Shown: positions 1-12,899 of the stretch, piece by piece
Layout: each line of letters opens with the position of its first letter
Position numbering within the stretch: position 1 is the first letter of the stretch
Assembly (NCBI GenBank): GCA_037576195.1
Contig: CM075102.1
Location: 16,860,745 to 16,924,744, forward strand
Origin: Phytoseiulus persimilis
Lineage: Eukaryota > Arthropoda > Arachnida > Mesostigmata > Phytoseiidae
DNA length: 64,000 nucleotides
Reading direction: 5' to 3'
Position numbers and translations under genes: made by a program
Notes under the pieces: generated by a model
What the model saw: only the letters and a program-made list of their open reading frames with translations
What the model was told of the DNA's origin: nothing
Database searches by the model: none

Positions 1-3000
1 CTTGAACTTCGGCTTGCGCTGCTTTTGCTGATTTCAGCGTCCAGGGTTGACTCCTTTAGGCGAAGAGAGCGGCGGACTCAGCCAGCCAATGGAATGAGAA
101 ATATGTGCAGCCCTGTTCTGCTCTCCTGATTATTCGACTCAGCAACGCCGCGGCAGGATTTAGTCCACCGACGTCGATAGAGCGGAATCGGGATAGAAGG
201 CAAGATGTTCGAGCAAAACCGAGGGAATGTGTTCGGAGCTCGGGCCGGAGTGACGCTCTGGCCGAGCGGAGCGCGCCGATATCGGAGCGGCTAATTCCCT
301 ACGCGCGGGCGGGAGGCGGGACAACGGAACGGGAGAGATCAGCGTATCGAGCTCGGCCGCCAGCCATCGTTTTTGGCGTCTAAATATCCGTCGCGTTGAC
401 GAGACGCGCGATTAGATCCAGACTTCTGCAGCGAGCCCACAGCGTTAGGCTCCGCGACAAGACCTTCACGAAGTCGTTCTCTCAAGGGGTCGAAAATTCG
501 GCTGAAACTGCAAGTGACAGCTAGTCGGCTCCCTCGGGCAAAATGGTGACCGCCCTCCCTTCAGAAATTACTCAGTAGTTTTCGCGTGGCCGAGCTGAGA
601 CCGGGCGGGTGGGAAGTATCGAACGCCCCCGACGCGGGAACACTCATACGTCTCCGAGGCGAAGCGTTTCCAGGTTCCGATCGGTAATCGACGGAATGGT
701 TTGGTGCTCGATCCGTGAAGGTGCTCGATCCGTGAAGGTGCTCAATCGCACGAGTAGATCACGGAATCATTGACGGAGGAGCGGTCGGGGCTCTTTTTGC
801 GGAAGAATCGGCTGAGGTTTAATTGTTCCCGGGAACAAACAGCGAAAAGATGATCCGTCTCACACGATAGAGTGAGCGCGCGCTGGCTGTCGGGAACCAA
901 ACCAGCGGAGCAACCGGGGAACGGATAGAAGGACGGTTGAACGGATAACCGGACCGCTGGACGGACGGACGGACGTAACCGATGTAATCCTATAGACGAA
1001 CAGAGGGAGGGTGGTGAGCAAGCGGCGTTTCGTTGTTTGCACCCTAATCTTCTTTTCTTCAGCAGCGGGATGACGTTGGAAAGAGCAGCGTTTTCCGTCA
1101 TCGCTGCTCACATCAAACACCAGGCGCACAGCCAGCAAACACCCGCCAGCCACCAGACGGTCCAGCTGGATGGAGAAGTGCTTCCATTAGCTGCGCAAAA
1201 ACGCTGTTATAATAGTTTAAGAAGAAATGTCGATTAGATGACGTTGTGTGTCTGAGTGTGGCTGGAGAAATTAGATAAAAACACAACAGGCCGCTCCTAT
1301 TAGAGGCGGCGTGAAAGACGTCCGTCCCCCGCATGTACATATGCAGCAGTGCATCGGGCGAGGCCTGGCGTGGCGGTGCGAGGTCATCAATAGTTTTTCC
1401 ATCAGAGACTTCACTCGGAAGAGATAAGAACTCGCCAACTCGTGTCCCCCACGTTGGTTTCTTCTTCCCTTCGCTAGCTCCCTTCAACACCCCCCTCGTG
1501 GAGTCCGCCCTCGATCTAACCCACTCCGCTCACTCCTCCCGCGCCCTCTGTCCGTACCGTTTACAGCGCCTCTTACTCCGAGCAGAGCCTCCCGGTGTGA
1601 GTTTCTTCGTCGACTCAGAATGTCGTCCTCAATGATTCGGCTTGGCACTGCCCCTGCACGCGCAGTCTCGCTAAGTGAAAACCCGATTGCGGCTCGCAAA
1701 AAAACATGCACGCAACACTGTTGAGGAAGTGTGTTTGATTTATATCACAGCGCGTCGGATAACTTCGCAGGGGCCACCGGGAAGTTCCTTCTAGGAGTTC
1801 TGATGGGGATTGATGTAGACAGGCGGACTACTGCGTTAAAAGTTGACGGTGCTTTTTATTCTCCTGTGTCTCCTGGCGAACAGTCCGCAGTTTCGAAGAA
1901 TTTGATTCGAACGACTGCGATGCCGCCAAGTGCGTCTCCGACTCCTTCGACGACTTGCGAGGGGAATACATGCACAGCCGACCTTGACAAAGAATTTCGT
2001 TGGATTCGATCCATCAGCTCGAGGGCTGGGATGCAATACAGGAACGAGAAGACACGAGTTTCACTTATCAAATGTTCGGATGACATCGACAAATACGTCG
2101 CCAAAGCATCTCTCGAAGCTGCTGCATCTACCGTGAAAGGTTACAAATGAATACTTTGACCACATCGGGAAAGAGAGGCGACCGCAGCGGCTCGGTCGAA
2201 GCGATGAGAAGGAGCCACGGACGAGGTAAAGCTACGTTATGTATCGCCCTTCCATCCTCCTAGCCGACATCGTCCGTCGGTAGAGCTTTAGTGCTGAGTC
2301 AGGCCACCAAACCAAGCAAGCAGTCAGGCAGGCAGGCGACCAACCTACGCGGAGATTAATGGCCGACCGATCACCATCCACAAAACCCACTCTCGCTGCA
2401 AGTAACAGCTGATACAGATATGAAGAAAATCTGACGCTTTTCCTCCGCCACATCCTCGCGCCCTTCTTCGGCAAGGTCTGGAGACTACCGGGCAGCCGCT
2501 CGGTGGAACCCGATCTTCTGTGGGGGTCTTGTATCGGTCCTGAGCTCACCGCTCGGAGCATTCAAGGATCTTCGCCTTTTTTGCGCTTATCCATGGAAAT
2601 CGTCGTCCCCGGATCCACATCCATCGGAATCCGCGGACAGGGATTCTCGACGGGTCTTCCGAGAGGAGACGGGTTCAAATCTCAAAAATCCCCTTGGAGC
2701 TGACCATCTCTACTCAGAAGGTCCTCAGATTCTAGACACCCATTCCCAATGGAAATTTAGGGGGTGTCCAGTTTCAGAATCATGTTCGCTGGTTGAAGTG
2801 ACGGAACTGCCTCGGAACTATTCTCAGGCTATGAGGGTCCGATTGACTAATAATCGCAAAGATGCAGAAAGCGTCTCGAAACTCTGATCTGGTTCTCACT
2901 CAAGATCATCGAACTCCCGAAGCATACTTGAAGATTTCTCAGGGACGACTGTCGCGACCAATATTAGTTGTTCAAAGATGCTCCGATCCAGTCGGGAGCG

Positions 3001-5222
3001 TCTGAGTCTCGAACTTTCCGTTCCTTGGCCCTCCGTTGTTAACAACTGAAAGCTATCTACTTTTTCATGTAACGCGCTCGGTTCATTCTTGTACGATGGA
3101 GCCGCCATGCGGCGAGTGCGTATTGCGGCGGACTCATTTGAGTGGGTTCTTTCAATGAGCGGCGAGATCAGCGGGTCCTGGGCTCGATCTACTCGTAGCG
3201 GGCAGGTTGGCGTAATCTATCGTTCCTACTAATTGGATGAAACTTCGATCAACGCTTTCGGTAGCGAATTCGCGGCGGCAGGGTACGTTACGGAACCGAT
3301 AGAATTGAGCGATCGACAAAGGCTTGACTTCAACCCTTCCTCGTATCGACTAGGGCTCTCGTGAAATGCCTTCAGCGGGCGATTCAGTCAAGCTGCTTTG
3401 ATGAGACATTTACCCCAAGCTTCTGCCAGGGGGAGATAGGTACCGTGTTTGAGCGAAACTTTTGTTTATGGGATCCAATGTGAAGCCCCTGATCTTACTA
3501 GCGAAGGTTTCCGTGAATGATTCTCTATTTGCAATGGAACAGCAGCGAAACCTCGCCCCAGCTTTCGGGTCCCCGTTGTGTTTTAACGGGTGGTTGAGAA
3601 CCAAGTGTAAATGATCGGCTCCATAGGCCAAATCTGACGTCAGGATGCGTTCTGTAGTCCATGCTGGGTCATCTTTGGGCCCGCAGTTGATCGTCTCGAA
3701 TGAGCCCGTGGTTCTTCTCTCAATGAGTCCAAAATCCGGAGAAAAATTGGTTTTCCGCCTTTCCAGGGCTGATTGACGCCCCCCGTGTCGATAAATGACT
3801 GAAGTTTTCGACTCTAAATCAATGACTGGGCTCGGTAGTCAACAGAGAGATCGAGTGAATCCTGTTTCACCCGAGTCAGAGCGGATGGAAGATTCTGGAA
3901 GACCTATAAGGGATAGTCTTCAACGGGTGTTCTGCCCATTTCATACAATGCGGTTAACATATGCGGATTTTTTCTTCGGTGTCATCAGTAAGACTCGGGA
4001 AAATATGCCACAGATTATCTTTCCCTGTGATTGATTGAATTTTTCGCGCCATTTGTCTCTTGTCAGGAGTTGCTTCTGTCGTGCTCTGGACATCTGAACC
4101 CACAGCCGTGAGACGATGTTTGAACAGGGTTAGTATCATATCTGGTCTTATAGGAGAACCCTCCGATCGCAGCTTAATTTCTGTTCAGATTCGTTCTCTC
4201 ATGAAATCCAATCCAGCATCGAAGCCATGATTGTCTTCTCGAACGGAGGTTAATAAATGCATGCGCAGCGGATGGTAGACGATTCGATGACCACGGTGGA
4301 TTGACGCGGTAATCCACGATCGTGACCACAGGGAGGTGTCTCATAGTACTGCCGTTCGATCGCAAATGATCTAGGGCGACATCTAGAACAGCTCCGGGGG
4401 GGGGGGGAAAGAGTGAGTGTCTAGTTGATCCCACTGTGTATTCCATACTTCAGTGACTGATTCGAAGTCGGAAACTCGAGTCACCAATCAAGAACAGGGG
4501 AGTCAGTGCGCCCTGGAGAGCCGGGAAACCTGTCGTTTTCATTTCCCGAATTTCGACCCCCTTTAGAGAAAGACACCGAGCCCATTCAAGACGCTCAACT
4601 GTGGGCCTGAACATGACCCACTCCGGACTACAGAATGGGCACCCTCACATTCAAATCTGGGTTTAACGTTCCGTATAGTTCCCTCGTAAAATCCTCGGGG
4701 AAGATGAGTCGTACAGTAGCAGCCGAATCTTCGAGGCGGAGAAAAATCGGACTGCCTCACCTTCCGGGAGCCGACTTTCATGGCTTCCTAGACGCTTCGT
4801 ACAAACAGAAACTCGACTCGCGGTGTCCCAACGGTATTTTGGATTCACAGTGAACATTTCCCTTCTTTCTTGGGCTCGTGGTACACTGCCAATCGTGTCC
4901 AAGGCAGCGGGGGATTAAGAATTCGAAGCGAGAGCAAGGGACTTTGAGTCACGAGAGGGACAACCGGACTGGTGAGCTGAGTTTAATAATGGCGCGCGGC
5001 AGCGCAAGCCTCGGGTGACAGCCGAGTTGAAATTTTTAATTATGTGTCCTGCTTCGGTCATCACATCTATTAATCCTGTCCATCTGTCCGAGCAGCAATC
5101 CCTCCACTTCAAACTCTCTTTCCTCTCTGTCCCTGCCTCTCTTGGTCTTCTACGAATTAGTCCCCTCTCCCATTTTGCCTCGAGACCCTCCGGCTATTTT
5201 TCACTTTCCTCTTCCTCGTCAG
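1..5222. other. No supported gene
   Basis: Low-complexity patches (GGAC tetramers near 958-975, GGCA tetramers near 2322-2339), the 17-bp tandem repeat at 704-746, and a G run at 4399-4408. Open frames here, up to 139 codons at 1731-2150, are within chance length and match nothing I know. Confidence 0.5.
704..746 (+). repeat. 17-bp tandem repeat
   Basis: GTGCTCGATCCGTGAAG occurs twice exactly (704-720, 721-737), followed by a nine-base partial copy. Confidence 0.9.
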
Positions 5223-5368
5223 CTGCTCACGTTCTCGATTCTCATAACCTTTGCCGTCGCGCTCGTACCATTTGTATTCTGCAACGCGCTCTCAACTGTA
5301 GATCTCGCCTTCCAGGATCCACGAGCCATCCTGGATTATCTCCCACACTTCCGGCAGCTGAAACCGCT
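5223..5368 (+). other. Candidate coding exon with hydrophobic segment
   Basis: A pyrimidine-rich stretch and CAG at 5220-5222 precede a frame reading LLTFSILITFAVALVPFVFC, then STVDLAFQDPRAILDYLPHF, ending at CCGCT|GTAAGC in phase 2. It has the look of a signal peptide or membrane segment within a real exon. A phase-compatible continuation exists at 5594-5775 (TDEFPQMDFLRDDENVVNLW) after TTCAG. No initiating ATG was found in frame, so an upstream exon would be needed. Minus-strand frames across the same bases also look protein-like, so the strand is not settled. Confidence 0.25.
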
Positions 5369-5711
5369 GTAAGCCTCTCGAATTCTCGCCGGGCGTCAGT
5401 GACTCCCCAATTATTGTCTTTGGCGCTCGAATCCCAAGACCACCGGGTTCTCCCGAACGTGTCTCCGAGCGGAGCCGCAGTTCCCCCTCTCGAACGGTCT
5501 CCGAGTATCCGAGGAACGTCTCAAGGCGATCTATCCGGAAACGGAAACGCAACGTTCAATATAATCCAGTATCTCTGAGGGAAATTCAGAATCTCGTCCC
5601 GACGGATCTCGACGAGAAGACAAGAAACCGATGAGTTCCCTCAGATGGACTTCCTGCGGGACGATGAGAACGTCGTCAACTTGTGGGAGACATATGTTTC
5701 TTCGACAGACC

Positions 5712-6494
5712 TCACCCAACGACGACCGGGCGAACGGATCGGCAGGAGGAGAGTCCAAGGAGCGATCGTTTTATAATTAAGGAGGTCTGTTCGCCGCCGG
5801 TTGCGTCCATCTTCAGAGTTGGTGAATAAATTTGTGTGGACAGCGTCGAATTAATTATATGCTCTCCCTCCCTACAAATTCTTCCCATCCGGTCGAAGGA
5901 GTGGCGAACTTCGTACGCCTCGCTGTCTTTCTCCGCGGTCATCCCACTCGTCGAGACCACCGACGCGGCGTCGCTTCTCAAGATGAAGTGGCTCGAATCG
6001 GTGACAAACATACCGAATGGATGTTCGAATATGCAACACCCCACGACCCAATTCACCGACGACCGAGATCCTGGAATGACGCAACAGCAGCCCGTCGACG
6101 CATGCTCAAGCCAGGGCCGAAAACCATCGGGCGACTTCCGGGGTTTGGAAGGCTTCCGGGTCGAGTGATGGCCATCTACAGAGACTGGTAAACGATGAGA
6201 AGCATGACACCACCGTTGGATGTTTCTGAAGTCGGCGATGAAGGTATCGAATACCTCGGACGACGTACTCAACAAATGACACTCGAGTGGAACCCCGGGA
6301 GGCTGTCGGACACCGGTCGGGCATTCTCGCTCCTCTGTTTTTGACCGATGGTCGGACAAAGAAGGGGGAAAAGAGCGCGATGTGTACAGGAGTAGAGATA
6401 ACTTCTGGAAAGGAAGGATGTAGAACAGTTCGACTATAGGAGGTAGACGGGGAACGCGAAGCAGAATGGAGCTATAATTGGCCCGTTCGCTCAA
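5712..6494 (-). other. Long open frame of uncertain status, 260 codons
   Basis: The longest uninterrupted frame outside the transposon. By a simple stop-codon estimate at 50% GC, a frame this long is expected far less than once in this window. Codons in its last third end mostly in G or C (stretch DSSHFILRSDAASVVSTSG). But it begins at TTG, has no ATG in its first 150 codons, shows no recognisable domain, and a plus-strand frame (5836-6168) is also open. It may be one or more exons read through short introns, or chance. Confidence 0.2.
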
Positions 6495-6694
6495 GGGTGT
6501 GCCTTGGGTGGCACTCTACTCCCTCCTTTTTCACTTCGTCTTTTCCCTCTGTGCCTGACGCTGTTAGCACTGTTGGCGGTGCTGAAACGATCAACGCGTT
6601 TAAAGATCCTCTTGTTGGTCGAAGCTCAATTAGGAGACACGCTTCCGGAGAAAGACGGAGCTGCAGGTGGGAATGTGTAGGAAGAGAAAGGCGC

Positions 6695-6717
6695 GGGGGA
6701 GGGGGGGGGGGGGGGGG
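6695..6717 (+). repeat. Poly(G) run, 5+17 nt
   Basis: GGGGG, one A, then 17 G. Like the run at 40.8 kb it lies in G/C-rich, low-complexity sequence. Confidence 0.8.
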
Positions 6718-9700
6718 TTCTTTTCTTTTCCGCTTGTGTGCCCCCTCCTCCCTGTTTTCTCACTTCTATCAGTACTGTTCAAGAGTTGTCTTCCAGTCTA
6801 GCTGGACGTGAGGGGACTACCGCGCGGAGGGCGACCAGCTGTGGCACTGCCGCTTCCCGGGAGGGTCTCAAACGGAACAGACATGGACCGCGGCTGGGCA
6901 GCGGGGATCCAAACGGGGGTGAGTGAGCGACGAAGGGTATCGCAAGACACATTCCTCACCGAGTTGGCTCCATCATCATCATCTTCTTCTCCAATACCAC
7001 CGTCGACAGTCAGAGCGACTGACAGATAGACAGTGGAAACAGGCGCAGCCTGACGCCCTTCTCCGTTAACATCAATTCGGATCATTGTCTCTGAGCTTGC
7101 CAACGCCTGGCGAGCGGCGGCTGGCTTCTTTCTGGCTTCGATAAAAACAGCAGCAGCAACCCTGATGCTATTTTGATTCCCGGCGTTTCCCACATCGCAG
7201 ACATTCGCCTCAGATCACAACTAGCTGACCGATGGTACCGAGGCAGATACTGGACCCAACGAAACCTCGATCACGTTCCTATGATTGCGACCATCGTTGA
7301 GCGGGTTTGAACGGGCGAAGGGGGAGTGCAGAGACATCCCGGGTTGAAGTTTCCCATCGGGGGACTTGGATACGTCCTGATATAAACACATTGATCTTTC
7401 AGATGCCGTCATGGCTTGCCTGGATTCGTTGTTTGGCGCGCGGCGGAACGCTCATCAGGTTTTCTCGTGAATCTCGCCTGTTTCCCTGAGGCTGGTCCCA
7501 ACTCCATTCCTCGTTGCGGATGGATTTTACCTCGCTTCGCCTTCCTGCTGCGCCTTGCTTCGAGCCCGGGATCGGAGAGACCTGAGAGAGACGACTCCGA
7601 CTTTTGCGACGACGGCTCCGATGATGAGGAGGAGTTCCGATGCGGAGGATTCCTTCGGAGGGATCAGCGGTGAACTGGAGACCGGCGTAAAGGCCGAAGG
7701 CTTCGTTGATTCTCTTTGTTCATTAATCTCCGATAATGCATTCATTCGATCACAGAGAAGCAACTGAACAGCAATCGAGGGGATCTGAACGGAGGAAGGA
7801 ACGAATCAGTGGAAGGACGGACGGATACTCAGTGGGCTGTCGGGTGCGGGACTCGGATCCCATACATGCATCCTTCATGATATCTCCCATTCTTCCTCCC
7901 TGTTCCTCCTAGGTCTATCTCCTGGAGAGTGCAATATCGGGAATCATCTTCGGCCGCAGATAGAAACGTCTTCATTTAGTTGATTGGCAGCCGTTCACCC
8001 AATATCAGCAATTTCCACGGCGATGCGGACTCTTTCCCGGAAAAAATAAGACACGGTGATGTCACTGTGCCTGTTACCTGTTGGCCCTTCCATGACCGAC
8101 TCTTTCGGGACCTCCGGTTGCAGTTATTATAACAGCCGATCATGGGATGATATCAATCCAAGATATTCGTTCCATTGAAGATGAAGCTCTCGAGTGCCGT
8201 GAAAGCTTCGCGCGAAAGCCTCACCGGCATCCACGATCCTGCTAAAGGAATGGGGCCTGTTTCCTTGACCAGTATATAGTGCATCCGATGCTCAGATTGA
8301 GAGATTCTGAGAGTTGTTTCTCTCCAACTTCTGCTATCTCAATGATGCACGTCGTTCCGCAAGACTCGATTTCCTGTATGTATTCCTGAAGGAGACGCCA
8401 ATCCTTCTGAGTCGGCAAGAATGAGACTGGAACTCGACTCCTTGCAAACCCGTCTGTTCCGAAAGAGAGAACAAAAATAGAGTAAAGAGTCGCGTCCGCG
8501 TATAAGCTCTCAAAATCAGCGGAAACCTCTCATGTTCCAAAGTTCCTAATCAATCAGTTCAATTAAGTGTTGGAATATATTCTTCACGAAAAACGAATCG
8601 TTGCCTGAATACCACAAGGGTCAGCTGGCGCGTGTCAAACACGAAATGCCGGAGGGGAGCGGACTTAAACGAGCCCGATGTCATGCCAACAATTACGAGA
8701 TAATCGTTCACTTCCCTTCACAAAAGTAGGAATAATGGAGGACAATCCGAAGCGACCTAGAACTTCTGAGTTCGTCCTCTTGACGGGCGTGGCTCCTTAG
8801 TTCCGCATCGGGTTCTTCCCCCCGATGCTGCGTCATGTCCGCGGGGAGCCTCTTAACCTGGACACCGTCGATTGCAGTGGGTTCATCCCGTGCAATATGT
8901 GCATGTCATCGCGACGAGTGTGCAGCCATAACGCCGCAGCATGAACACGTGGATACGAACTGTCTAAATGGAAACTCGGGGTCGAGCTCAACAGGTTGAA
9001 CTAGTGGTTCCGATAGTTTGAGTTACACACAGATTCCAACACAGACCAGTATCACGGAAGCGAGCCGCTGACGGAATCGGCAGGGCGAGTTATGCGTGCT
9101 ATTCGTAAGTGCCGCAAAGCACAGCTCTGGGTGGTTTCAGTTTCGTTGCGGACAGCTTCCGGCTAAACACGCGAACCCTCGCCGGTAGAAAGCGAGCCCA
9201 CGTTGAAAGCGACCGGTGTGCACAGAGCTCACTCACTCCTGGAATGGTCATCTACGAGTGAAGACCCATACCTACCATACCAAAGTTATCACCGATCAGA
9301 ATTTGTTGCCTTAGAGCTGTCCCCGCATGTGAGACTCGCCGTGACTCCGTTTAATCAGTCGAGCCTTCCTCCCTCTGTGTGCCGAAACTCACACGCTGTA
9401 CATGGAATTATCACTCTGGGCAGAACGCGCTCGTGGAGTTCTTTCCTGCCAAACACGCATCATGCTCAACAGTCGGAAGTCCTCGGGTCTGTGCCTGAGA
9501 CGTCAGACTCCGTCTTCTGGGACGACGTGTCTCCTGCTCCGTCTTCTGCTCGTCCACTTTCATTCCAAGTTCCCCGACCGGTCGCTCCGACGTCTTTTAT
9601 CTGGTGGTAATGAAAGTCCCTGAAACTTGTTGCTATGTACAGCCCTTTCGTCCTCAGCGTCCGTCGTTTGCTTGACCCCGCTTGCCCGAAACCCCTCTGG

Positions 9701-12700
9701 AGCCACTGGCCAGCCAAACAGCTCGCTACATCGGGTCTGAAGTTCGTCAGACGCACGAAACACCCAAGGGAGTCCTCAGCAGTCAGTCGTCCGGTCAGTC
9801 GAGGGGGCCGCCTATCGGAGAAGACAGTCAGCCACTCAGTTTGACAAGCGAATTATGCTGATCGCAAGTCTTTCGGTCGGTTCCTTCCACAAGCTTCTGC
9901 GCGGCCTCACCTCTTTACTCCTCTTGTTCCTACCGGCTCCGGTCGAGCCCTCCTGGGTTCTACCTCGGTTAGGCCCTGCTCGCCTTCAATCCTCCCTGCT
10001 CCTGAATTTTCCTGCCCCTTTCTCCCCCCGACTCTATTTCTACAACAACCGCTGCCTCCCGCGATCCGCTAAGTTTCCACGGATTCCCCACGCCGTGTCC
10101 CAGAGGCGTCTGAATTCTCACACGACTCTCTTGTACCCCCGACGTCCCCCATGAAAATGCCCCCTCCCCCCGCGCTGTCCCGAGGTCTCTCCAAACTCTT
10201 CATTTCCTGCTGACTTTTCTCTCAGAGCATTTTCTTGAAAGTGCCCGGTCGAGTATTGTTGCCGTTTCCCTCTCCCCGTCCTTAACGGCGATTGTCATGG
10301 CCGACCGACCAGTCGTCCCGGTTGTGTTGTGGCGTTCTGTACAACAAAAGCGTATCGATAATGATAAGCAGCTCAGCCAGCAACTCTTCAAAGTGATATG
10401 TCACATTGGCAAGCAGCGGGAGACAATGCGAAGCAGAACTTCATCAAAACGGCGACGACGAACACGCAACGCCTCGCCATCCACAAGAACGACGACGACT
10501 GAATGGACCGTTCACTCAGCTCCTCCAAATCCAACCCCACTGACCAGGCGGCGAAGTTTCGACTCGCTGACGAACCAGTTCAGCGGTCCATCTATCCCAG
10601 CTCGCTCTGAAGTATTCAACGGAGCAGTCAGACACCGCGCTGACCCCAGCGGCGGATGGCGAAAGGCTTCCTCTTCTGAGCTGCTGCGACGACGGGGACA
10701 CGCTCTGCGACGAATCTCCGGCGTGCCGGTCAGCCTAGCGTGCCGACTAGCGCTCCCACGGCTTTGTCCACTGTCAGCTGCTGCAGCGGACAGTCGTGAC
10801 TTTTGAAATGTCCTCGCGTCGAGTCCGACCGGAAACAGAAGCCGCGGCCGGAGGCATCGGCAGAGTCGCCACCGGAACTGCGACATGTTTAAAACGGCAA
10901 CTTCCTGTTGAGGGCTGCCACCGTTCCGTCGGCCGGGCTGTCCGACGCGCTTTCGGCTCAGCACAACTGGATGACACCACTGCCGCCACCACCGACAACC
11001 AGCTAGCAGCATCGTCGGGGGGAGAGGAATAACGGGAGGGGGTGTCGGGGGACGACCAGGCGGGATCGGAGGCTTGCGCTAGAGGAGCCCAGCAAACGAC
11101 GACGATAAACTGCCGGAGCGGCGAAAGAAGTAAATCAATGTTACTTCTGCGTTTGCTCATTAGAAGCCTCTGGCGAGGAAGGAGATAACTCGTATTGAAC
11201 GCGTCACCCCCTCCCTGCTCCTCACCGCTACGGTTGCCTTTTTAGCCCTTCCCGGACCCCTCGCTTTACCCGTACACTCTCGCAGTCCTCACGCCTTCTA
11301 GCCTTGCTTTCCTGACGCAGCTCGCTGATTCCATTGATTGGTTGACGGCGGAATCGACGACGGCAAAGTAGGAGCAGGAGCAGCCGAAAGCGCGCGGAGG
11401 GCCCCAGGGAGAAGTCGAGGAGCGGAAGCCAGAGCGAGACGAGTGAGCAGCAGCCCTAGGAGAAGTCAAATCTATTCCGTCGATCCCGATATCCCGCCGA
11501 TCAGATTCATCGTTGGATCCGAAGTGCTCGTTATTGTTCTACTGCAAACGATAGTTCCGCCGGTCCTTCGAGCCACACATCAGTTTCCATTGCGCTCTTC
11601 GCTAAACCTCACGAACAGAACTCTTGCGACTCCGGCGTTCGCAGATCACTGTTGAGAATCCGCTTTTTGAGCTTCCTCGCGAGCCCCAAACTCCCAGAGC
11701 TTTGTGTCACAGTCGACATGCTGCACGCAGAAGGAGCGGATATCTTCGCGCTTTTGGATCAGCTTCCTCGAGGCGCACTTCGCATTACTCGGGGCATCTC
11801 GGGTCCTCATCAATGCAACTGGTACTTTAAGAACTCTCTCCCGCCCGCCCCCCCTCTTCTTGTGATTCGTCGCCAGATGAATCGAGGATGGAAATCCACT
11901 GCTCCCATCGCGGACTCAGCAACCCCGAAAGCTTCTTCGGGAATGACGAATGCCGCGCCATTTGACATTTCGTCGAGATTTCCCACTTTTTTCCTCTCCC
12001 TCGTGGGTCGATCGCCTTCGATTGCGGCCTCTGTTTCGAAATCGCGCCATCAATATCCGCGTGTTTATCCTCGGGATAGGATATCTTCCCGATCTGCCCC
12101 TCGGATCGCGATTCCGAGGCACCTTCGCTGCATTTCAGACCGATCTGATCGATTTGAACTCATTTCATGGGTGGCTCTGAGGTCGGATCGCTCTTCACGC
12201 GCTGTTCCTCTCCCGCCAAAGCCGTTTGCGGATCAGATCATTTGTTGGAGCCGTGAATGCTTTAAAGAGCACGTTTCTTGCTGCTCGTTCTGCTCCGCAG
12301 TCGCCACCTGAATGATGACTACGACGAGAAATGTGCCGCTATCCCTTCCGTTCTTCCCTAAATAAGATCGACTGAAAGGGAGAACGAGAAGTGAGCATGG
12401 GAGCGAGGGACTTTGGGGAGCCGAATTCCCAACACGTCGTGAGCGCACACATCTTGTTCTTGTCTGCTGACGACTGATGACTGTGCCCCTGTGCTTAACC
12501 CTGCGACGTGCCGCTTCATCTGATCTTCTTTTGATGCAGGAGTGGTGGGCGTGATGCCCTCACCCTGGGTTCCTCTCCCCCAGAACCCTCACGGAGCCGG
12601 AGTCTGACGACGCGCGCTCCCCCGGCGCACCGCACTGTCACAAGGGCGAAAAGGCCGCGTGGACTCTGTCTCAGACACAGAAGTGGGATTTCTCAAAGGC

Positions 12701-12867
12701 GAAGGCAGCCAAAATAAGATTCGACTACGATACGAACATCTTTTTGTCACTCCCCCTCCCACCACTCTCTCACTCGCTGGCAAGCTGGGCCTGAGCCCTG
12801 GACTCGAGATCAAACGGAAAGTTATAGCTCGCGTGGCGACCCCTGGGAAATAGACGGGGGTTGAACA

Positions 12868-12899
12868 TCCAGGACGTAGACGACGACGACGACGAGAGC
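12868..12899 (+). repeat. GAC trinucleotide patch
   Basis: GTAGACGACGACGACGACGAGAG. Other short trinucleotide patches occur at 6967-6990 (CAT/CTT), 10450-10500 (CGA) and 30878-30893 (CGA). Confidence 0.7.

Noticed and set aside
10297-12311. Frames of 169, 166 and 219 codons
   Set aside because: They lie in trinucleotide-rich or compositionally skewed sequence with overlapping frames on the other strand. No domain, start context or splice support.
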